64,000 bases of DNA from Myrica gale (GCA_963930655.1 OZ005601.1:8924001-8988000), one strand, 5' to 3'. Shown: positions 50,159-63,168, numbered from the stretch's first letter. Numbers and translations: made by a program. Notes: generated by a model not told the origin, from the sequence alone.

Positions 50159-50732
50159 TTCTTCTATCAAACATATAACGATAATAAATATTAATTTTGG
50201 ATTATGCAGAACCCAACCAAAATTTTCAGTGGTACTCAAATAAGATTTTCTCAATCAAAATTTTATTGAAGAGAAATGCTTGATGTACTTACTGGGCTCT
50301 TCTCAAGTTTTTCTAGAAAAGAATCTGACATTTCAGGATCTTTGGGCGTATAAAGTTCACTTCTAAAATGAATCATGAGCCCTCATATTCTTCCCAGAAT
50401 AATCTGGAAAAAACTCAAGAAGAGCAACAGGTATTTCTCTTTATTGAAAAGTATGATCAAATTTACCCAAAAATCGATCATTTTCATTCTTTTATCTTCC
50501 AATAATTGTGAAGGGCCTTTTTTGCGTTCTATTTGAAGAAATACTAGTTTCGGTCGGTTTACTTTACCTAAAAGAATATGAAAAAGTAATTATCATTTAG
50601 GAAGATGTTTCTACACTCTTTTTTAAATTTATGCTCAGCTCCAAGTAAAGATTGGCTTGATAATTTCTTTTTAAAACAATAAACAATCATCAGCACTTAT
50701 GTATCTCTAAGTATCGGACTCAGACGAACTTA

Positions 50733-50895
50733 GGGTGGGTTTGTGTTGTAAAATTTTTGGTATTGGGTTTAGTGAAAAAGTGAAGAGGTAATTTTTTATA
50801 TTTTGTAGTGAAAAGTTATGATTTGATGGGAAAGAGAGATATTATATTGTAATATTTTATAGTGAGAGGATGAAAAATTACATGCAAACACAACC
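50733..50895 (+). mobile_element. Tourist-like MITE, second copy
   Basis: Starts gggtgggtttgtgttgtaaa and ends gcaaacacaacc; internal blocks tgggtttagtgaaaaagtga and atattatattgtaatatttt are shared with 49328-49499. Flanks are TTA on the left and TAG on the right, so the target duplication is imperfect. Confidence 0.75.
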
Positions 50896-53800
50896 TAGTC
50901 TAATTTGGTCGCACTTGAAGACGTAATGTCACGACAAATCCCAAACATGTGTAGCACCCCCTAACCACACACATCACAAACATGTCGCAGATATAACTAT
51001 CTTATATTATTAAGTTGCAAGTTTTGTTATTGTTGAAAGTCGAACTAAGGTCAGCTAGTGGATCGATAGTAATTTGACTAACTCATTTACATCTCAATAG
51101 TATTTTTGATTTCACATATTGGGGCATTTTCACTTCTTCTTTTTCTTGAGAAAGATCGAGCTTCGAGTAAATCAAGTAACTATACAATCAGGCATACGCC
51201 TTTTACCTCTATTGAAAGTAGTGTTATTCTTGAACTCCATGTATGTAATAAAAAGGCATACACCACTGAATGATAGGTTATGTCTTAAGGGTCCGCAGGG
51301 TAGTCTCCTCTAGGATGGTTGCCTTCAAGACACGACTTGAACCCACACCTAAACATACCATACAGCTTTTATCGTGTATTTGGAGGTACACCCTACCAAC
51401 CATTCGCTGCTTGCGCAATAGATGCACAGAATATCAAAATAGAAGAAGCAAAGCAAGGAAATGCCAATCAAAACATAACACAGTTGAGAGTATCGGAGTT
51501 CAAAAGTGGAGGGTGACAAGTAGGAAAGCAGATGAGGAGAATAACTCGAGGGAGAAACCAGGGCCGGACCTCTTTCTAGGAGAAAGACCAGTTGGGTGTC
51601 TAGGAATTGCCACGAGGGAAATCAGGTCCTTGTCTTACTCTTAACGCTTATTGGGGGTTGAGCTGCATGTATCATTCCAGTATGTTGGCTACCTTTCTCA
51701 ATTCTACTGAATATGGCTGTTGTTGAAAACTGAACTCTAAGAAAAAGTAAAAATAAAACAATTAATTTGGTCATATTTGGGGGAGACCAACGGTGGCCGC
51801 TCAATATTTTTGAGTCTTAGGCCATTTATATAAATGAGGTATTTTAATTAAAAAATTAAAATTAAACTTCTTGCTTTTTAAATGTAAGATTAAATTTTTG
51901 TATTCAAGTTGACCCTAGATAAAATTGTAAATTTTTTAATTTATCTTGAGACATAATTGTTTGTAAATTATTTTTTATAATTTTTAGTTTTGAAAATTTT
52001 CTTTATGCAATGCAACTGTAAATAGTATTTTATATGTAATAAAATAATTTGAAAAATAATATAATTCTTTTATTAAATTAAGTATTTCAATTGGAGCATT
52101 AATTTATGTTTTTGTAACTTCTTTTAAAACTTTTAATTATAAAAATAAATTCAAACCACCAATATCAGAGTACAATAATATAGAACCTTAATAATATGGG
52201 GTCTTCTTAATTAGTGGGTCTTAACTAGGCGATTGTCTCACCTGCCTACCCCTTTCAGCCGCCCTGTAAACCAACAGATGTCTTAGAGAATATGCCTGTT
52301 CCTTGGTCAAGAAAAATCCATAGATCATTCGAACCAGATCATCAATGTCATTAGGGTGTATGCTTAGTTTGTAACTGTAACTTTCTAAACATCAGCCAGG
52401 ACACCTCCCGAGAAGGAATTAAACGAAAAGAAGAAGAAAAGAAACCAGCTGCTGGAACCTCAGCCACATACTTGAGCATTCTATATCTATATATCCCGTC
52501 TAATTTGCAATTTGGTCTACCATCTTCAACTTTATTATGTATTGGCCCGTGGGATTGAGGAATAATTTCAGAACCAGCCAATAAGTTTTTATATTCCAAT
52601 CCTTGAAAGACTTAACGTACATAACGTCTCTTTGTGCATGGCTAGAACATCAACCTCTCTCCCAACTTCCTTTCCTCTTCTGCTCATATATATTCCGGTT
52701 GGAAATTATTCGCCCATGTGATCTGCATAGGTTAGTAGCTACCTACCTAACCTACCTGCAGGAAATCGGAAAAACACCCTTAATATATTATATATTTATA
52801 TATAATGTGCGTTTCATCATTTAATTTAACCTTTTTTCCCCCTCTTAGATATTATTCGGGATCCACTTCTAGTATATATCTCTCACATGGCATGCAAAGA
52901 GGCCTCAAGTGATTGGAGAAGAAGATCAATTACCTCAAAGTTGCTTTCTCTCCAAGTCAAGATAATTTTCTTTTTTCTGTTTTCTTTCTTAAACGTACGT
53001 ATACTTGATTGCAACCACTAATTGGCTATCTTTGTAAGGGCTTGCATTGTGTGTTTCATCACATGGTGATAGAATAAGGTATATAATGAAGGAAACCCTG
53101 TCAGATTAGATGGAATAAAGAAAAATATAGGTTTTGCCAAAGTTTGATTATGCATATAAATAAGTAAAGAACGCAATATTTTGAATTTAATAATATATAT
53201 AAAATCAATCTTTTTTATATAAAAGGGCTCCTTTGAGATTATCATTAACACATCAATTTGGTCGGCCAATTAAATTAAAGAACCCCAAACCAATGTAGTG
53301 TTTCACTAATTAGATAAACATCCTTACTATATATAAAACATCAAATTCTAGCAATAACTATATGTGTATCTTAACTTCCACTCAAGATCTTTTACACTCG
53401 TCCCGTATTAGCAAAAAAGTTCCTAATTTTGTAAATGTAAAATTCTAAATAGCTAGGATATCCGGATCTCCATATAACATCTTGAAGATAATGCTTGTAC
53501 GAAAAATAAATATAGAATTTTTCGGCTCACATAAAAAAAATAAAGAGTAATGATCACTTGTACAAGCTGTTGCCCTCTATATATGTTCTTACGCAATTTA
53601 AAAATGATATCATAATTTATCTATAAGATTTTATATAATATTATCGTTATCAAATTTATAAATAAAAAAATCAAATTTAAATATTAGAATATTTTTTATA
53701 TTTTTTTATAAATAAAGACTTTATTCGACAGTACCATTATACTCTCTCAGGTTGGGACATCTGTCTATGGATCGATCATGTGTTGAAGCCAACATGCAGC

Positions 53801-56800
53801 TGCCATAGCTAGCCCATAGGGGAGAATGTTCCTCATGGAGCCCACGTGCCCGTGCACGGCCTGCATGGCGACACACTGCGTTCTTTCCTCTGAATTTTTA
53901 ATACGTCTGCATTGAATAGTATATAACTTCATTTGGACTCTTTGTGTATAATGATAAATAATGAACGGAACGGATAAAGTAGAATAAATAAATGAAGCAG
54001 ATGACCGGAAAAAAAAAAGGAAGCTAATCACTTTGGGAATTAATGACCAATGTAGTGTTTTTTGTCCTGCATACGTAGCGCTAGCCTTCAATTTCTTTCT
54101 CAAATTATTCATTTCCATGACCAAAAACTACATTGATAAGAAAATTATGAGGAGAGAGATCTAGAGAGTATTGTCTTGTAAAAATGTGTTTGGCTGATCA
54201 GAAAATTGTTAAAACAAAAGAGCCCTTCCTAGGGCTAGCTAGAGAACAAGTCATATGAGAGTAGGTAGAATATTGAGTGCAAGAGCCGTAATCTTAGGGC
54301 AATTATTCACATGTGTCCATTAGTATTTGGACAAAGGCTTCGGGATATAAAATGCAAGTGTGGGTTATGTTAGGTAATCCATCATTTCACGTTTTTCATC
54401 TCCATGCAATTTGTCCCCTTTCCATCACCCATATCGTTTCTCTAGGGTTTCAGCAAAACTCCATCTCCAAGAAGCCAGAAAATTATATCCTCCATTACAC
54501 TCTGCATGCGCTCTTGGAGCTACATGGGGGTTTGGTATTCTACGGAGAATAACTTGGTCAGGATTGGCGGCCCTTTGGGAAACAAATCACATTGCAGCTG
54601 ATCCATCTCTTTGCTGGATTTTTGGTGTTGCTGGACGAGATCAGAATCCTAAGTTATTGATAGAATTCTGTACGAGCAGTGACAATGAAAGAACAATTAA
54701 TAATGTCGGGTCCATGTACATAAATTGACTCCGTGTTCCCATTGTCTAGTTCCGGTACAGGGAATATGACCGTTTCTCTCAAAGTAAAACCCAGTAACTT
54801 TATGTGCATAATTCCCTCTTTTCTTTCCTTAAATGGGTAACAAAAAGCTTGTTTGCCGGGTTTATAAGTCTTTTTTCTCTTTGGACTAAAGTAGATTATA
54901 AGTCAATCAGCAAAACTTGGACGTAAACAAACACTACTACAGAGACTCTAATTAAATAAGTCTCTTCACCTGAGAAAGGATTTTTTTTTTTTAAAAAAAA
55001 GGCTAAACACAATTTTTGTCCAAAGAATTTGATATATTGCCCCCTCTAATTAACTATACCGATGTCAGACACTTTACAGAACTCTTGTAAAGTTTTTCGT
55101 CAAATTGAACAGAAATTGAATTTTGTTACATGCACCTTAAATGATGATATATAATGGCTACAATAGATTATTGAATCAACAATGTACAATACCCTCTTGA
55201 TTGGATGTGACATATATGTAAAGTTGGTCACGAGCATTATCGTCATTTCGATTTATTTTCACATAAAATAATTTGACGGATAGTGCAAAATATATTATAA
55301 AATTGTTAGTTAGTTTCTAAGATTGATAGTTAGATATATAATAGGAAGCATATAAGATTGTTAGTTGGAATGTGTAATATATTACAAATTGATAGTTTAA
55401 TGGTCCAATATGTCAAGCTCTCTATATAGTTTATATATAGTCTACGATGAAAAATTTAATGTTTCAAAATTTAAACTTGATATTAATGTAATTAATATGA
55501 ATAAGGAGGAAATATTTGTCAAAAAGCTACATGCGCCATATTCCTTTTCAGACACAACTCGTCCATTCTTTTGTCCTCACTACAATGTCACCTTCTTTTG
55601 TTTATAAATAATGGACGGAACGTTAATAAATTTGTCAAAAAGCTACATGCACTATACCTTTAAACTACAAGAGCGCCAAAAAAAATAAAGAACTAAACAT
55701 AATGTCACCTTCTTTTCCTTTCCTCTTCTACGTTTTATATATATACCACTTTCTGATCCCATCTCAAGTATATTGTAGTGGACACTAACTTAGGCTTATA
55801 ACCTATAAAACGGGAGCTAATTATCCCTCCTATTTCCTTGAATCTTCCTCCAATGAAAACAAGACTAAATGGTACTTTGCTCTATCGCGAAGATAAGATA
55901 TTTTGATCTGATGATGAGCTCCCTGATATTTAAATATAATCTATCATTTACCTTTGTTTTTTATATTGGTAGGAAAGACTAACACGTGGAGGACCTTAAA
56001 TATCCGGCGGAGAGCATCATGGAACCTACGAAATTGTTTTGTTCATTTCGAGGATAGAGATGAGGGTTTGCTTCTGATCTTTCATTAAAGATAGTAGGAA
56101 AACCCATGAGACCGCAGTAGAGTTAATGGTCAGCATGTGAATTGAGTGGCCCATATGATCATATCATATGTGACAAATGTCATTTTCTTTCTGGTTTATG
56201 CGTCCATTTGGAATGATTTTCATGAGTTTTTGAGCTTCTTTAGAATATTTAGTGGCAGAGCCTCGTAGGTGTCTATATAATAGTGGCCCAAAAATGGGGT
56301 GTTGTCCACTCACACCCCATTAAAGGGTTTCAAATTCCCAACTAATTAAGTTAGACAAAAATTAAAGACCCAATGAAAACGAAAGGTTTAGAAACTAGAG
56401 GGATGAGAAACTTTCATTTCGACAAAATGCTTTCTTTCCTTTTTGACCAGATGGAGCCTTCTACTTGTCTTTGCTTTGGCATTTACTGATGAAAGGGAAT
56501 CGTCCCCAGATTTGCCCAGATAGCTAGTGGCCTACATAATGGGGCAACATCACTATTGGCAGCCTAGTACAATCATTCTAAATGGTAGGATCTTAGTAGC
56601 TCGGAAAATAGTAAGAATGGAAGTCTCACTAGTTCTTTTCGATTGAATTTCATTTTTCTGGCTCGATCATTTTGAGTAATTTAAGCTGGTAAGTATCAAA
56701 AAAAAAAGTTGTGACTACAGTGAACATGGCACCCAAAATGACTGCATGGAAACAAAATCATCCCTCGCTTAAATTGAACTAGGCTCCTTGATAGGATAGA

Positions 56801-57519
56801 AGTAGGTGGGAACCAAATAGTCTTCAATCGGCTGTCAGAGGATATACATTTAATCGTAAAAATTTTGGGATGTTGAAGTTAAGTTTGAACAAATTTGGGC
56901 CGAAATTTGATCGGATCGATCCAAATCGGCCGAAATCAATTGGGCCCGGCCGGTTATGGGGCAGCCCGGTTCGTCTGTGCGCCCAAAAAATTCCAAAACC
57001 GAGGACCTCAATTCGGCCCACAATTTTGAAAGCCCAAGGCGCCAACATCGTCTCACACACCCCCTTGTAACTTCTTTCTCGTTCCCCTCCCTACACATGA
57101 ATCCCTCCCTTTCGTCTCAGATTACCATAGCCCCCTTACCTTCCCTCGTCGCCGATACAACCTCCTCTCTCTCTCTCTCTCCCTCATTTGCTTGTGGATG
57201 GTTGCGATTTAGTTATTGGTGGTGGTTGATTGTAAATGGTTGCTCTTAGTTTTGATAGCTGTTGGTGGTTGTTGGTAGATGGATTTGCGATTTGAGTTCT
57301 GGCTGGTCTTCATTTTCGTTTCTTTTGATTTTTTTCTCTTAATTCTTTGCTCACACCTACTAAACATTGATCGTAGCCAATTAGGGTTGGTCCAATCGGT
57401 CTAGAGATACCTCGACACGATTGTCAGTCCCTGTTTATTCATAAACCAAACCCCTCGATTTGTTGAAAGTAGAGGCTGAAAATTGAGTCGATGGTCGTTT
57501 TCATCCTTAATTGAAGTTG
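50896..57519. other. Long repeat-rich intergenic region without a supported gene
   Basis: No open frame in this stretch resembles a known protein. A possible minus-strand SINE lies near 51285-51420. A partial direct repeat with the phrases gtcaaaaagctacatgc and aatgtcaccttctttt occurs at about 55517-55600 and 55635-55715. Much of the rest is AT-rich. The region around 56900-57250 is less AT-rich, with a CT run at about 57164-57183, but nothing coding was recognised. Confidence 0.45.
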
Positions 57520-57665
57520 GTGAAAAAATGAAGAGACATAATTTGAATGATTTTTTTATATTTATTTAGAGTAAAAAGTGATAATTTGATGGGGAAGAGA
57601 GAGTTTTTTGAAGTTATTTTATTGATATGAAAATTGAAGGCCCAAAATTTCTACTCCCAAACATC
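57520..57665 (+). mobile_element. Tourist-like MITE, partial copy
   Basis: Shares ttggtgaaaaaatgaagaga, gtgataatttgatgggg and aagagagagtttt blocks with the family, but the left terminus is missing. Confidence 0.5.
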
Positions 57666-58470
57666 TCCTCAATATGTTTAAACCCAAAAGGGTTATGCTC
57701 AATCTTTGGGCTCAATGACCGAAAGGCAAGGCCGGTGGCCCTTACCGCCCTTGAGGCATTGTATATAACAGTATAACTCCAACTACGCAGTGGTCTAGGA
57801 CTTTTGGCCTTCTGCTAACTAGCATCATAAACTACTCACTCGGGGGGCCACACTAAATGGATTGGACTTCACCAAGCCCAATAGCCCAATCCAATATGTG
57901 ATTGGTCTCTCATCTTAAATGGGTGAGTGCCAGTCTGGGCTTACACTGTTTTGCTTCAAATCTTCCCAAGTAGAGGAAACTGATTTACTGCCTAACCCGA
58001 AACAACAAAAATTGATTTCCTGCAAAAACCATTTGAAGTCGAGGAATGATCAATCAAAAGTCGAAGCTACTCCAACAGTATAATTCCCTTTTCAATGTGA
58101 ACTTCTCGATCTCTTATCGCGTTCTGAGGCTCATGAAAACACATATTGCTGATTATTCAAATGATAGTCGCAGACTCGCTGCAGGCCCAGTACAACCTTA
58201 AAGAGTAAATGACAGTCAAGAATTGAATTGGGGAAGAACTAAACCAGCAGAAAAGTAAACCCACAGAGAAAAACATGGCAACAGTCTACCAGTATCAAGT
58301 TGGAAAAATCATTCATTGAGAAAAAAAAAAGTTGGAAAAATCATTCTTCAATAAAGGTCAGCGATTCTTTTCATCCTGAACAAAAATCTAGGGAACACTG
58401 AAAATGGTATACAATATAAACATGTCATGAAGAAACCAGCGCGGTGACAAGTGGGCTGTAATCCATGATC
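57666..58470. other. Intergenic, 3' side of the DUF1997 gene
   Basis: No gene recognised. The part nearest 58470 should contain the 3' UTR of the minus-strand DUF1997 gene. Confidence 0.4.
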
Positions 58471-61400
58471 TTAAATCTCACCCGTCCCTAGAGCTTGCCT
58501 TGAGGTATCACCAGAAGCCCATGCTTGATAGTCCTTCACAAGCTGCACAACCAAGAATGAAATACAAGACAATGATTAAGACCATGACTCTACGTTACAT
58601 GAACCAGAAATCTTTACCTAATGAGTATTATTATCCACAAATTTTGACATGCCAAAGTGAGGATCATAAAGAATCAAAAAGGGAAGACTTCATTGAAAAT
58701 ATATTGTCTGCATTCTTGCAGTTTCAAAAGTTATTGTTTTCTGTAAGAGGTATTAGAGAATAATTAAAAGGGCAGGTAGTGGCACCCTATCCTAATTGAA
58801 TGCCCTACTCTGTAACACTGGAAGATGGTCCCACCTTCAAGCACTCAACAGCAACAACAAGCTATTTGATCTACAGGAAACACCAACAAGATGTTGAATT
58901 TCAATACCAATCCCAAAAAGCATGTCTTGGCCCAAGCTGTGGTCGTCTAGTGGGGAACAAGTTTCATGATTACCCACAGAATCTAAAGTACATTGAGACA
59001 GCAGTAGTTAACATTATTTCCAATAGATCTAGTTAAAACTTCGGGAAGAAGTAACCAAGCTTCAGGCATAAAAAGCAGTGATATAAGCAGGAATCGTATA
59101 AGCAATTCATTGCCATTCACCCCATGAGTAATCAAAGTTTAGGCGCAATTTGAGAACTTTTTTCGTTTGTTGGGTTAGGGGTCTCGTCCATTACTTTAAA
59201 AATAAGGTACGCCTGGACCACTACTAAACTAGGTAGGTCTAACCAACAAAGTTTCCACAGGGAAGCTTCTCCAAAACACAGATAGCTGTCATTGATGTTA
59301 TTGTATACCAAAATTGCTATCTGCTTATTATACTTTCTATTCCAAAACACACCAAACGTGTGACTAAACTTAATCAGAATGAGATTATAGGTGAAAGTAA
59401 GGATCGTAAATTTCCTGTGTGATTAATTAAAAATGAAAGTCAATCCAAATTTCAACAAACCTGCGCCATAAACCGGGGTAGCATAATCCTTAGTACTTGT
59501 TCAAGGACTTGCGCACCAGTTGATTCAATTGCTCGCACTGGAATTGCACGAAACGCAAAAGGGATCTCAATGCTAACCTGGATGCCACATCAGAATCCAA
59601 ATAAAATTTTTAGAAATCTCCCAATCACTTTGAAAATGTCATACCATTATTGGAAATGATCCGTTTGAAACCATTACCTCGATAACAGTATCTGAGGTCA
59701 GTTGTTGCACCAAGGAGTTGCTTTGGCTGCCCTCACATGATACTTTGTTCACCATAGAAGCTGCATTCCCATATCAAATCAATGTCAAAGCATTCCTGAA
59801 ACAAGCATAATTCAAATGACTCAAAAAAAGGTTTCTCTAAGAGACTTTTCATGTCCAATTCTGTATCATACAAAATAAGATGAAATACATTTACAAGAAT
59901 GCAAGTTTTGCTTGTTTACTTTCCCCTATTTGTGCAACCGCAATAAAAACCGTCCAATAATGAATACAAAAATGCCATCAGAGCTTTCCACTAAACCTGA
60001 CAGCAGCTACCCACCATGCCCATTTCACATCTCTGCTTATGTCATGCCTTAGCAACAAAGTTCTTAAAAGTGGCAGCAGTTTACCTCCGTACTCAGCCAC
60101 ATTTGTTCTTCCTTCCCTCTCTGTGAGTATTCCAACAAGTCTTTTGGGGGTATGAGTAATACCATCAGGAATGCCATTAGCAAATAATTATCAGCTTCTC
60201 AGTTTCTATATTATGGGACTCCACAAGACAACAAGAACAAAAGTTGTCCGAGGCTATTGAGTATCGATGGTAATCATGGGCTTTTTGACTGTGCAAAGAT
60301 GCAGATTTACATGGAAAAGACAATCTTTTTTGTAAAAAAATGTAGTGCGGCATTAAATGTTTCATTGCTTGGGTATGTATCCCATCTTTGGGGAAGCTCA
60401 AGTAATCATGATAATCCTTGAAATTAATTAAAGCCCTTTACAGTTTAATTTTGCTCAGCCCCTTTTACTATAATTCCCTTTGCTAATTAGATCTAGCATA
60501 TTTCTGTTGATGGCAAACTAAAATGAATAAAGTAAGGATTAAGCAGCTTGAAAGCCAACATTTTGAAGCCCGACTATGAGAGACCCTCTATGTGTATAGT
60601 TTACCCAAGTCCGTGTGTATGCTTCCCCAGCTATGATCATACAAAGAGATTTCTACAGCCTCATGATGATGTGCCCTTTACAGAAAGTGTGACTCAACAA
60701 CCAACATCGATGAATAAGAACTCATTTAAGATCATCACACTATATAAATATGGTGCAGACAATAGTACGCAAAACAGGTCCCGCAAAGAAGGAAACAAAA
60801 TCTACCAGCAATTAATTGGATAACCATAACACACCGAAGTCTTCAAATTGCTACTTTGTTCATATCTCATAATTATGTACAGGTATGTTGCACCCCATCA
60901 TATCAAACTCCACCTTGAATCAACAGTTTGATGCATCAACATGGTAAATGCCATATTTAGCCACTTACCAGGACCCAGGTCCTACAACAAACGAAAACAA
61001 ATCCACTCTATGTAATTCTTCTCCTTTTACGATACGCATTCAATTTTGTGCCCCACAGAACATTTAATTCATAAATCCAATATCAAATAATCACTTACCG
61101 TCAAATTTGTCATTCTGAGCAACGACCATTGGTGAACCTTCCAGCTGCACCAACAAACAACCATCAGAACAAAAAGGGCCTACCGGGTTCAACCCAAAAG
61201 CACTCGGGAATTTTTATTTTTATTTTTATTTTTTACAAAAAAGGCGCAGGCAGACCTTGCAGGACAAGAGCCTAATGCAACATCCATCGGGCTGCTCTTC
61301 CACTCTGACGAGCAAAACAGGGCAAACCTCAAATGCAAAGAATTTAATTCTATAAACGTAACACCTAAACGTGTTGTCATCCACCCTCTCAATCCGTTCC

Positions 61401-61984
61401 GCATCCAACACCGAGTACTGACTCGCCGGCAAGCCCATATACTCCACTGAAACAACAAAAATAAAATGCTCCATCAAAAATCCAAGAAAACGTCCATCAT
61501 TTGAATCTGCTCTCAGAACAGACATCAATGCGAACATTACTTAGAGGCCGTTGGAGTTGTCGAACTGAAACGGACTCCCTACGCCGAGCAACGAAGCGAG
61601 CTTTGTGCGTCGAATTAGCTGAGATGCGAAGCGAGGGCCTCAGCGATTCCTCGGCGGAGGAGGCGAAACCCAATTGAGCATGTCTTAGGTGTGTTTACGA
61701 CATTAAAATTTTAACGCTATTACGTGATAACCCAAATCGTAACTATTTTAAAATTTTAACAAAATAAACTATTACAATATAATCTCTCTTTTATCAGATC
61801 ATAATTTCACTACGATAAATATATAAAATTATCTCTACTTACTTTTTCACTAAAATCAATACCTAAAATTTTAACAATACTAAAATTTTACCAAACAAAC
61901 ACAACTTCGTGCAGGTAGATTTTTCGAGCAGGGAAATGAGAGCGGACTCAATCCAACGTTACGAGAAGAAGAGCTTATTGCCAT
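58471..61984 (-). CDS. DUF1997 protein, probably plastid-targeted; first exon interrupted by a MITE
   Basis: Six minus-strand exons, 61984-61541 (split by a MITE at 61905-61688), 61446-61256, 61144-61099, 59760-59678, 59577-59461 and 58542-58471. Without the MITE they encode 243 residues in one frame. The conserved DUF1997 body is clear: ESVSVRQLQRPL, MGLPASQYSVLDAERIERV, FRCYVYRIKFFAFEVCPVLL, PFAFRAIPVRAIESTGAQV, LEQVLRIMLPRFMAQLVKDY and the C-terminus RQALGTGEI. The N-terminus (MAISSSSRNVGLSPLSF) is serine-rich and basic, as in a chloroplast transit peptide. Function is unknown; from memory the Arabidopsis relative is At5g04440. As the DNA stands, the frame from the ATG meets a stop in the MITE, so a full product requires splicing out the MITE or another start. 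The only downstream methionine before the conserved body is created at the exon 1/2 junction. Confidence 0.85.
61688..61905 (-). mobile_element. Tourist-like MITE inside exon 1 of the DUF1997 gene, 218 bp
   Basis: The ends ggtgtgttta and aaacacaac are the family's terminal repeats, and the inside carries the reverse complement of blocks found at 49328-49499 and 50733-50895 (tttttcactaaaatcaatac, aatataatctctcttttat). Flanks are TTA (61685-61687) and TTC (61906-61908), a slightly degenerate 3-bp target. It lies between the transit-peptide-like start and the conserved part of the protein. Confidence 0.75.
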
Positions 61985-62579
61985 GTAAACAAGTACGAAA
62001 GACCTATTATTTCTTATCCCGAAGATATCGAATATCTGTGAGTGGATAGGCTCTGTGCTACCGCTGTTGAGAGTATATGGCCAGGAGGATGCACATTGCT
62101 CCTCGATACTGGGAAGGGTAGGCGCAGGCTGGAGGCACGTGACTGGCTTTGCTCACCTTACAGACAGATTCCACCTTTTAAATGGGCGTAGTTTAGGATG
62201 TTGAATTGGACCGATGCTAAAAACCGCGGGCCGCGTAAAATCGGCGCCACCTCGCAGCCCCATACTACCCCCCATTGCTTTCTTTCAGATATTTTGCCAA
62301 AATGCGCCACTGCGATTCGGTTCACGACGAAATGAAATTTGCTGAGTATTTTAGGTTTAATTTCTCCATTGTAGAAAACTAGACCCTAAAATAATTCAAA
62401 AGGAAAAGTTCAGAGCAAAAGATCATGTATTTCGTGCATCGGTGCCCGTAAAACTACATCAAATTACGCCCAAAACACAAAAAGCCTTTACATCCAAAAG
62501 AAACACTAAGCCGGTTCCGAAGAATACGAATATAGAACTGTCAGCAGCTGAATATTTCCCGAAACACCCCACATAAACC
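61985..62579. other. Intergenic between histone H2B and the DUF1997 gene
   Basis: Contains the presumed promoter and leader of the DUF1997 gene and the 3' UTR of the H2B gene, both on the minus strand. A telo-box-like aaaccctaa lies at 62575-62583, across the H2B stop codon. No further gene seen. Confidence 0.4.
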
Positions 62580-63017
62580 CTAAGAGCTAGTGAACTTGGT
62601 GACTGACTTGGTACCCTCAGACACAGCATGCTTGGCAAGCTCCCCAGGCAAGACCAACCGCACCGCCGTCTGGATCTCGCGCGAGGTAATGGTGGGCTTC
62701 TTGTTGTAGCGGGCGAGCCTGGAGGCCTCCTGCGCGAGCTTCTCGAAGATGTCGTTGATGAAGCTGTTCATGATTACCATGGCCTTGCTGGAGATACCGA
62801 TGTCCGGGTGGACCTGCTTCAGCACCCTGAATATGTACATCTTGTACGTCTCCACGCTCCTCTTCGCCTTCTTCTTCTTCTTGTCCACAACCGACGATGT
62901 TTCTTTAGGGAGCTTCTTCTCCGCCCTCGGCTTCTTCTCTGCCGCAGCCGTCGCCGCAGCGGCAGGAGCCTTTTCCGCCGGCTTCTTCTCAGCTGGCTTC
63001 TTGTCTGCCTTTGCCAT
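62580..63017 (-). CDS. Histone H2B
   Basis: An intronless 145-residue core histone of the nucleosome. The N-terminal tail is rich in lysine, alanine and proline with repeated KKPAEK motifs, as in plant H2B. The histone fold begins at about residue 52 ([19 protein letters not shown]) and includes [39 protein letters not shown] and [18 protein letters not shown]. The C-terminal helix ends in [11 protein letters not shown], the region of the conserved ubiquitinated lysine. Length and lack of introns are usual. The start is the only ATG that gives the [11 protein letters not shown] tail. Coding DNA is much more GC-rich than its surroundings, as in many plant histone genes. A TATA box and a CCAAT box lie upstream. 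The open frame on the opposite strand (62628-63023) is a shadow. Confidence 0.98.
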   Translation of the reverse strand: MAKADKKPAEKKPAEKAPAAAATAAAEKKPRAEKKLPKETSSVVDKKKKKAKRSVETYKMYIFRVLKQVHPDIGISSKAMVIMNSFINDIFEKLAQEASRLARYNKKPTITSREIQTAVRLVLPGELAKHAVSEGTKSVTKFTSS

Positions 63018-63135
63018 TTCTAATAGACTGATTCTACCGAGAGAGGAGGAGGACTCGATTTCTTTCTAAAGCTGAACAAACTGTTGGACCGTTGCCTATA
63101 TGGATTATGGCGAGAGGTTTCGAATGGGAGGTTTG

Positions 63136-63143
63136 TTTATATA
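63136..63143 (-). promoter_or_regulatory. TATA box of histone H2B
   Basis: TATATAAA on the minus strand, about 120 bp before the H2B start codon. A CCAATC box follows further upstream at 63163-63168. Confidence 0.7.
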
Positions 63144-63162
63144 GAGATGGAAGCTAAAACCT

Positions 63163-63168
63163 GATTGG
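63163..63168 (-). promoter_or_regulatory. CCAAT box of histone H2B
   Basis: CCAATC on the minus strand, 20 bp upstream of the TATA box, a common arrangement in histone promoters. Confidence 0.5.

Noticed and set aside
54313..54728. Two overlapping open frames of 79 and 105 codons
   Set aside because: No recognisable domains, no splice or promoter support, and both frames look random.
62628..63023. 131-codon open frame opposite H2B
   Set aside because: Antisense shadow of a GC-rich histone gene with leucine/arginine-rich nonsense content.
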